DNA of 64,000 nt. Origin: Symsagittifera roscoffensis. Lineage: Eukaryota > Xenacoelomorpha > Acoela > Convolutidae. This document shows positions 58,387-64,000 of the stretch, piece after piece. The notes beneath the pieces are model-generated. The model did no database searches. It saw nothing but the letters and a program-made list of their open reading frames with translations, and had not been told where the DNA came from. The stretch covers positions 44,439,624-44,503,623 of the forward strand of contig NC_087066.1 in assembly GCF_963678635.1 (NCBI RefSeq), given 5' to 3'. The position numbers and the translations under genes are program-made. How positions within the stretch are numbered: position 1 is the stretch's first letter; each line of letters begins with the position of its first letter.

Positions 58387-60424
58387 TTTTAGGCACTTTT
58401 TGGAAAACGTTGACGAAAAAATCGCATTTTTTGGCGAACGCTCCCCTCTCAAAATTAGTTTATATTGGCGTCGAAATTTTTTTCGGCAAAGTAGTACAAT
58501 GGGGGGACTCTTTGGGTCGGCAGAGGGTCGAATCCCTGAAGAATGCAATAGGCCACCCCTAACCCTCCCCCCCCCCCTAATTCCGGCCCTGTACTCCTGT
58601 TGTAGTCATGAAATTGGCACAGTGTTAAATATGCTCATCATCAGGTATTACAATCCGATGAGCGGAGCTGTGGATGACTCATCTCCACCAGAGAGTAACA
58701 CGGCCACTTCAACTGCAACATGCACATGTGCCAATGGTCTGTGTATGGACAGTGCCATATGTCCATGTCTAGCCAGGGCTTCCACGTGTGCTGCAGAGTG
58801 CAAATGTATGGACTGTGAGAACCCTCTGAATGTGTTGAGAGTGGTTCATCAAGTGCCTCTTGAGAGAGTGCTAGCTGATATATGTCTGCTGCAGAATTTA
58901 GTGGCCAACGTTAGTAATATGGAACAGGGCAACAAACCGGAATGTTTTGTAAATTACTCAAAACAGTAAGAGAAACAAAAATACGGAGTTATTACCAAAA
59001 AATTTTGCTAGAAATAAAAAAAAATGGCCACTCAGCGTTCAGCGTTGAGCTTCATTTATTTTTTTTTCGGGTAACTTCATGTTCGATTAATTTGGGCAAC
59101 GTAAAATGTTCACATGCCTCATTGATTATGAGAATTAAAAAAGAGCTTGTTGCGCTTGTTTCTTCTCGCTCATTTGATTAATGCGTTTATAAAGTTTTTT
59201 TTGGTTCTTTGCTCTAATTCAAAATATGGGATTTCAAAATGCCAATCCATATTTGATAAAGTAATAACTTTTACTTCAGCCGAGGGTACAGATAGCGAGG
59301 ATCAGCACTGGTTCCACGTACAGACTCCCCTGTTGTCAGACACCAGTCACAACCCAGGACATCCTGCAGTCGGCAGTGATCACGTGTGCCCAGTGCACTA
59401 ATGGAGATGAAGAAATGCAGTATCACTTCTCGTGGTGCTTCGATATGCTCGTTCATCACGCCACCACAGTGCACTGTTCACCGTGCAACACCTGTCGCAG
59501 CTCGTCTTACATTCACTGCGAGGTAAACAGATATAAGACCAAGTTAACACCCTCCTCCCCAAAGCCGTTTAGGGGGAGGATGTTAACTTGGTTCTAAGTT
59601 GGGAATTTTCAGCCAATCAGAATAGATCATTTTATAATAGATCGCTAAGCAAACTTAATCAAACTTAAACGCTGGGGTGGAGGATCTTAACTTGGCCTAT
59701 CTGGGAGGGAGGGGGGCTATTTTGATTCTCGGGGGGGGGGGGTGGTTAGGAAACAAGTTTGTTCAACCAACCATGTAGTATTTTGACATTACCTTACAAT
59801 TGATACATTCATATTTTACGGACCTTAAGAGAAAACTGAGATTTAAGGTAGCAGTTAATGTGTATGAAAAGTAATTGAATTAAAACAAAAAATATCGACT
59901 TTGTCAAAATTGCTAAACCTTCGCCAACTTTTTAGAAATTGCAATTTTTTTTCAGAAGTGCAACTTTTGCTTCGATTCTGGTGAGAATGGGGCCAACTCA
60001 TGCATCAACTGTCTCCGACAGCCGCAGTCGTTCCCACAACCGCTGGCAGCCGACAACAACAAAGGAGCAACTGAGTTATTTGCTCATACTAATTTAGAAC
60101 AGCAATCCTATGCAGAGGGAATAAACATGGCGGTGATTCAAGATAGAAGTGGGGACGAGGATGATTGTAGCGACGAGGAGCAGGAAAGATTGGATGTCAT
60201 CAACCAGCAGATACAACCACATCAGATGAACCCGGGCTACATGTGATTGTTAAAAATGGAGACATATTTGCTGAATCAGAAATCTTGCATAAAGATGTAA
60301 TGTCAGTCTGAGGATTTAAAATGATGGAAAACAACAAGAACATTTATCAAACAACTTAATGTCTTATTCACCGTTGTATAAGTGAATTTTGGAAAAATAA
60401 TCAAACTTGAAGTATATGATTAAA
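58387..60424. repeat. Duplication block A, copy 2
   Basis: Copy of 51412-53466. The left junction carries the repeated 'CGCATCATTT' filler; the right junction has TTAA (60425-60428) before block B. Confidence 0.95.
58645..60246 (+). CDS. CXC gene exons 10-12, second copy, open terminal exon
   Basis: Exons 58645-58909, 59280-59522 and 59956-60246 duplicate those at 51680-53139 with identical splice sites. Here the terminal exon has one more C near 60033 and stays open to TGA 60244-60246. It adds about 60 residues with a very acidic stretch (SGDEDDCSDEEQERLD) and ends NPGYM. With upstream exons 1-9 the protein would be about 742 residues. Because exon 11 starts and ends in phase 0, transcripts could use either copy, or exon 11 of one with exon 12 of the other. 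Which copy is real in the genome depends on whether the duplication is real. Confidence 0.7.
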
Positions 60425-60428
60425 TTAA

Positions 60429-62549
60429 CACACCATATTTTCGAATTTTGATTTATTGATTAACGGATTCCGTAGTCACTGTTTCTATTGAGTTTTGATG
60501 TTTGTGCGTTGACAGTTTTGTCGACATGAGAATTACCAAGTCCGCAATTATAGCTGACAGAGTCAATAAAATCTCGGTAGGGTTTTGTACTGTTGTATTG
60601 AATAAACAAACGACACTTGCTGACCACCAGACCATGATCTATACATAGTTTAAAATAATCAGTAGTGAGTAGAACTTTTTCACCTAGCTAAAAGACAGCG
60701 AGTATTTTTCCAACTTTTTTTATTATCCCAAAAATCTGTATCTGTCAAATTCTTTTTAAAAAATGATAGTATATTCTTTAAAATAGGGGCGGGTTTAGGG
60801 AAGTACTGGTGCGGATTTAGAGGGTAGTACTTATTCGACAAATTCAAAGCGTTGCCCATTTTGGTATTAGTTCAAAACAACACTGTTAGGCCGACTAACA
60901 CTTAAATGGTTCTAAGGGCGCTTTTGCCGCCAAAATAAACTGTTTTTGGAGAGCAACATTTTTGGCGGGAGTGATCAGAAAATCAATTTGGTCTGTTTAA
61001 AAAAAGTAGACAAACTTTCAAAGATTTTTCTAAAATCCACCCTACCCCTCGAGAAAGTTCTAGATGTGCCGGTGCTTTAAGGAACAAAATGTATGAAGCA
61101 ATTAAGAGTCTGCAAGTCTTTTATATTAAATTTTTCCGCCTGTTTAGATTGCCGCTATCCAGCCCTTTTTAAATTGCCGCGAAAAACTGTCCAACTCTTG
61201 AAAAGCACATTTTTGCCACAGTTTGACTGAATTGTGAAAATACGTTAAAAATTTTTCCATCTAATACTTTGAAATTATATGAATGTCTATCTTTTCAATG
61301 CAGCCAGAAAAAAAGGGATTTAAAAAAGCAAGGGTTGAAATAATTTTTTCTTTCAAAAAAGAAGAAGAAAGAAGTCAGAGATATCAGGCAGCATGTTGAA
61401 TCATAACTTATTCAAACTAATTTAGACGGTAGTTAAATTTAGGGACCAACCAAAACAAATATGTCTGCCGGAAAACATCCGTGAAAATTCCAGTATCAAC
61501 TATATAGTTGTTTCTTAAGTTTGTGCAGAAATCTTCTTAAATCTGGTTCAATCAGGTCGATAAATTTTCTTAGAATATCTGTTGCTTAATTTTGACAGTT
61601 TTGAGCCATGTCTCTTCTCCTAAAGGAATCAATTACTTCAAATTTTTCAATGAAGTTAAGATTGCAATTTGAGGTCTTACAATTTTATTGAGAGGTTTAA
61701 AAACTATTTATACAAGTATTTCAAACAAGCAACAAACTCATTCGTCTCGTCTTATATTTCTTACTTTTCAAGACTTTTCCTACATCTAATTGCTCGCAGG
61801 AAAACATTCTGCTGACGCTGTAGAAAGTTCAATATAGTTTTTTTTTTATTTTCAGTGCCATAAAAAAGCGTACTGACAAATGGGTTGAATATAATGCTTA
61901 ATAAATAGTATTAACAATATTTGATCAGTTTTTTTCGTATTGTGTAGAAATGAGAAAAATTTACTACAATTGTTCTGAAATAGGTCAATTTGTTCCGAAT
62001 AATTACTTAGTGGCCACTGGTTACACTGATGTATTCGACGTTTTGGATTTTTTTTGAGAAAATGATGGTTCGATTGAGTTTTTTCTATACTTGTAACAAA
62101 AACTTGAGCTTTCCTTGTATTCAGGGTCAATTTTTATCGCTGCCAACAATTTTGATGATTCTGTCAAACCGAGATCATTGTTTTTCCACGTTTTTCAATT
62201 CTCCATGAAGTTTTGTATCGTCAGCGATCATTTGATTTCAGAGTTCTCATCTGTTTCAGGAAGATCATTTATATGCAGCAAGATTAGAATCAGGTCAATT
62301 ACTAACAATTTCCACTGGTTTTATGTTTGACTGAACACATCCATAGCAAACAGCTGTTTTCTATCGTTAAAAAAGGACTTTAGGAGTGAGTGAACAGGGC
62401 CTTTTAAGCCATACATTTGTCTTTTCGCAAGTAGAAATGATGATCATTGTATCGATGGCCTTGGACAAATCTAAAAAAATACAACATACAGATTTTTTTC
62501 CCTGTTTGTCCAGTAAATTTTTTAAGAGATTCACTATCGCATCATTTCT
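60429..62549. repeat. Duplication block B, copy 2
   Basis: Copy of 56258-58379, joined directly to block A2 without the 2.8-kb unique segment. It contains the second copy of the MITE piece (about 60782-61082). Confidence 0.95.
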
Positions 62550-62582
62550 GGACGTTTTGTTCTGGTAAGCAAATTGTTTCAC
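61852..62582 (-). mobile_element. LINE reverse transcriptase relic, copy 2
   Basis: Reading down the minus strand: QFAYQNKTSRNDAIVNLL with IFLDLSKAID (RT motifs 2a/A, about 62580-62455), INDLPETDE then ADDTKLHGE (catalytic box, about 62260-62200), LNTRKAQVFVTS (about 62130-62095) and IQPICQYAFLWH (about 61890). The order is correct for a CR1/L2/Jockey-type RT. Several frameshifts. Not related closely to the other relics. Confidence 0.8.
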
Positions 62583-62738
62583 AAGAAAATTTTATTTTTG
62601 GTTAAAAAAATAAACTAAGCGTTTTTGAATATTTTCTCATTGAATTTTTCGCAAATGAGAAGGAGAGAATTTGGTCGACAACTGGTATATTTTAATCGAT
62701 TACCTGCTCTACGTAAGGTAAAAATTTTGGCAACTTCC

Positions 62739-62938
62739 NNNNNNNNNNNNNNNNNNNNNNNNNNNNNNNNNNNNNNNNNNNNNNNNNNNNNNNNNNNNNN
62801 NNNNNNNNNNNNNNNNNNNNNNNNNNNNNNNNNNNNNNNNNNNNNNNNNNNNNNNNNNNNNNNNNNNNNNNNNNNNNNNNNNNNNNNNNNNNNNNNNNNN
62901 NNNNNNNNNNNNNNNNNNNNNNNNNNNNNNNNNNNNNN
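62739..62938. other. Assembly gap (200 N)
   Basis: Exactly 200 unknown bases, a typical fixed-length scaffold gap. The sequence just right of it (62940-63140) is another 'CAGGRGCGGAT' family MITE, so repeats probably caused the break. Confidence 0.99.
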
Positions 62939-62939
62939 A

Positions 62940-63140
62940 AACGCAATTTTTTGCCCATTTTTTGCAAAACTTTGCCTGCGGCGCAGAAACTTCGACAAAA
63001 ACAGGGTCTTTTTTTAAACTGGAAGAGCTCTGAAAATCAATTTGGTCGACATAAAAAAAGGTCGACAAAATTTTCGACGTTTTTTTGAGAAGCCGCCCCC
63101 TTATCAAGAAAATCTTAGATCCACCCCTGATTTCCATATC
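62940..63140 (+). mobile_element. 'CAGGRGCGGAT' family MITE, right half
   Basis: CTTTGCCTGCGGCGCAGAAA, 'AAAACAGGGTCTTTTTT', 'GAGCTCTGAAAATCAATTTGG', GTCGACAAAATTTTC and the end TTAGATCCACCCCTG match the family. The left half falls in the gap. Confidence 0.65.
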
Positions 63141-63306
63141 GGTTTGCATTGATGGTAAAATGTCTCAATAAAGTCCTTAGCAGCCCAAGAGTTAGGTTGC
63201 AAACATCTATCTGCTGTTTCAATTATTAATTAAGATTTCGTCGGGTTTTGTTTTCGTTTGAGGTTATTTAAACTGTAATAGTAGTTTTAACAAATGAGTC
63301 TTTTTG

Positions 63307-63932
63307 TCACTGGTTGGAGTTGGACAGAATGAGTCCGTTGACAGCCTCCATGCACTCATGCCAGTTGGGGAGACTGGTCATCCTCTCCAGCCAGTTCATC
63401 AGGTTGGAGATACAGTTCTGCTCTTGTCTAAGTAACCACAAACAATCTCCAATTTAGTATGTCATATCATGCCCTTATTTTGTTAATTTTTTAAAAATAA
63501 TTCAATAGATACGCTGAGAGGCTGTTATTGAATGATTGCTACAATAAGGAGTCATATTTGTACTTTGTACGGGTGTGGGGCGATCACATAAAAATAATCT
63601 TGAAAAGTCTCAGTTCATAATTGATTATTCTAATTTATGAATGCGATAATTTGACTTTGAGATTCCATCTTGATTTATTTGGGTACTTTTTGGGTACTGA
63701 AATTCAATTATTTATTAACATTTTGCGGTTCTTTTAAACAAAACTTTGAACAGAATCATGAAGTGGTTAGTTCATTATGCGGCGTACAATATTCATGATG
63801 AACCCACCTGAAGAATCCCGCAGTCTGTAACATGGCCAAGTTTCGGCCTAGCAGGACATCGGCTAGACTGACGTCATCATTGCCGAAGAAGCGACGCACT
63901 GTGAGGAACTGGCTGAGAGAAGTCAGAACATC
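63307..63932 (-). CDS. GST C-terminal-domain protein, last two exons
   Basis: Minus-strand exons 63932-63808 (acceptor CAAAG, donor CAG|GTGGGT) and 63427-63307 join in phase (125 bases, then 121 bases including TGA). The first encodes LTSLSQFLTVRRFF followed by DDVSLADVLLG, the conserved 'L..FL....F..G...SLADI' of the GST all-helical domain (N-capping Ser and Asp). The second encodes NLMNWLERMTSLPNW, the 'N...W...I...P.W' helix, then a short tail ending SNSNQ. This fits GSTs and also the GST-like domains of translation factors and tRNA synthetase cofactors (for example the EEF1E1/AIMP3 type). The N-terminal part lies beyond the window. Confidence 0.75.
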
Positions 63933-64000
63933 CTTTGAAACAAAAGTCCTGGTTTGAGTTTTTTTTTGGTTTGAGTCTATTTTTAATGCAACAATTATAT

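Noticed and set aside
62615-63149. Open frames across the gap
   Set aside because: They are open only because the 200 N cannot contain stops.

Overview
The window looks like a metazoan nuclear genome. Short GC-richer coding exons with standard GT-AG splice sites sit in long AT-rich introns packed with transposon remains. The exon products (tyrosinase, claudin-like and four-transmembrane proteins, a GST-like domain) fit an invertebrate animal. I cannot name the species.

Layout. (1) 433-16111: one very large, A-rich, env-bearing Ty3/gypsy-type retroelement on the + strand. It carries gag, protease, RT/RNase H and integrase, then small hydrophobic and Pro/Ser/Thr-rich frames, an envelope-like glycoprotein, and a further long frame of unknown function. 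It is broken by stops and frameshifts, has no LTR that I can find, and is flanked by a 14-bp direct repeat. (2) 16644-19190: two exons of a tyrosinase gene with a premature stop and a frameshift. (3) 19191-24275: intergenic or intronic DNA with a long inverted repeat and a fold-back MITE. (4) 24276-38013: a five-exon four-transmembrane protein gene (+), its introns full of LINE and MITE relics. (5) 38489-60246: a multi-exon gene (+) for a protein with a CXC (tesmin/TSO1-like) cysteine motif. A complete three-exon claudin-like gene (-) is nested in its first intron. (6) 51412-62549: a tandem duplication that repeats the last three exons of the CXC gene; the first copy of the terminal exon is frameshifted and the second is open. 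(7) 62739-62938: assembly gap of 200 N. (8) 63307-63932: the last two exons of a GST C-terminal-domain gene (-).

The host genes do not form a pathway. The main interest lies in the giant retroelement (size, extra frames, a 3' intron, unusual flanks), the nested and duplicated gene architecture, and small DNA transposon families, one of which shows nested insertion with an 8-bp target duplication. Exons were joined by hand from reading-frame phase and splice consensus; no database search was possible.
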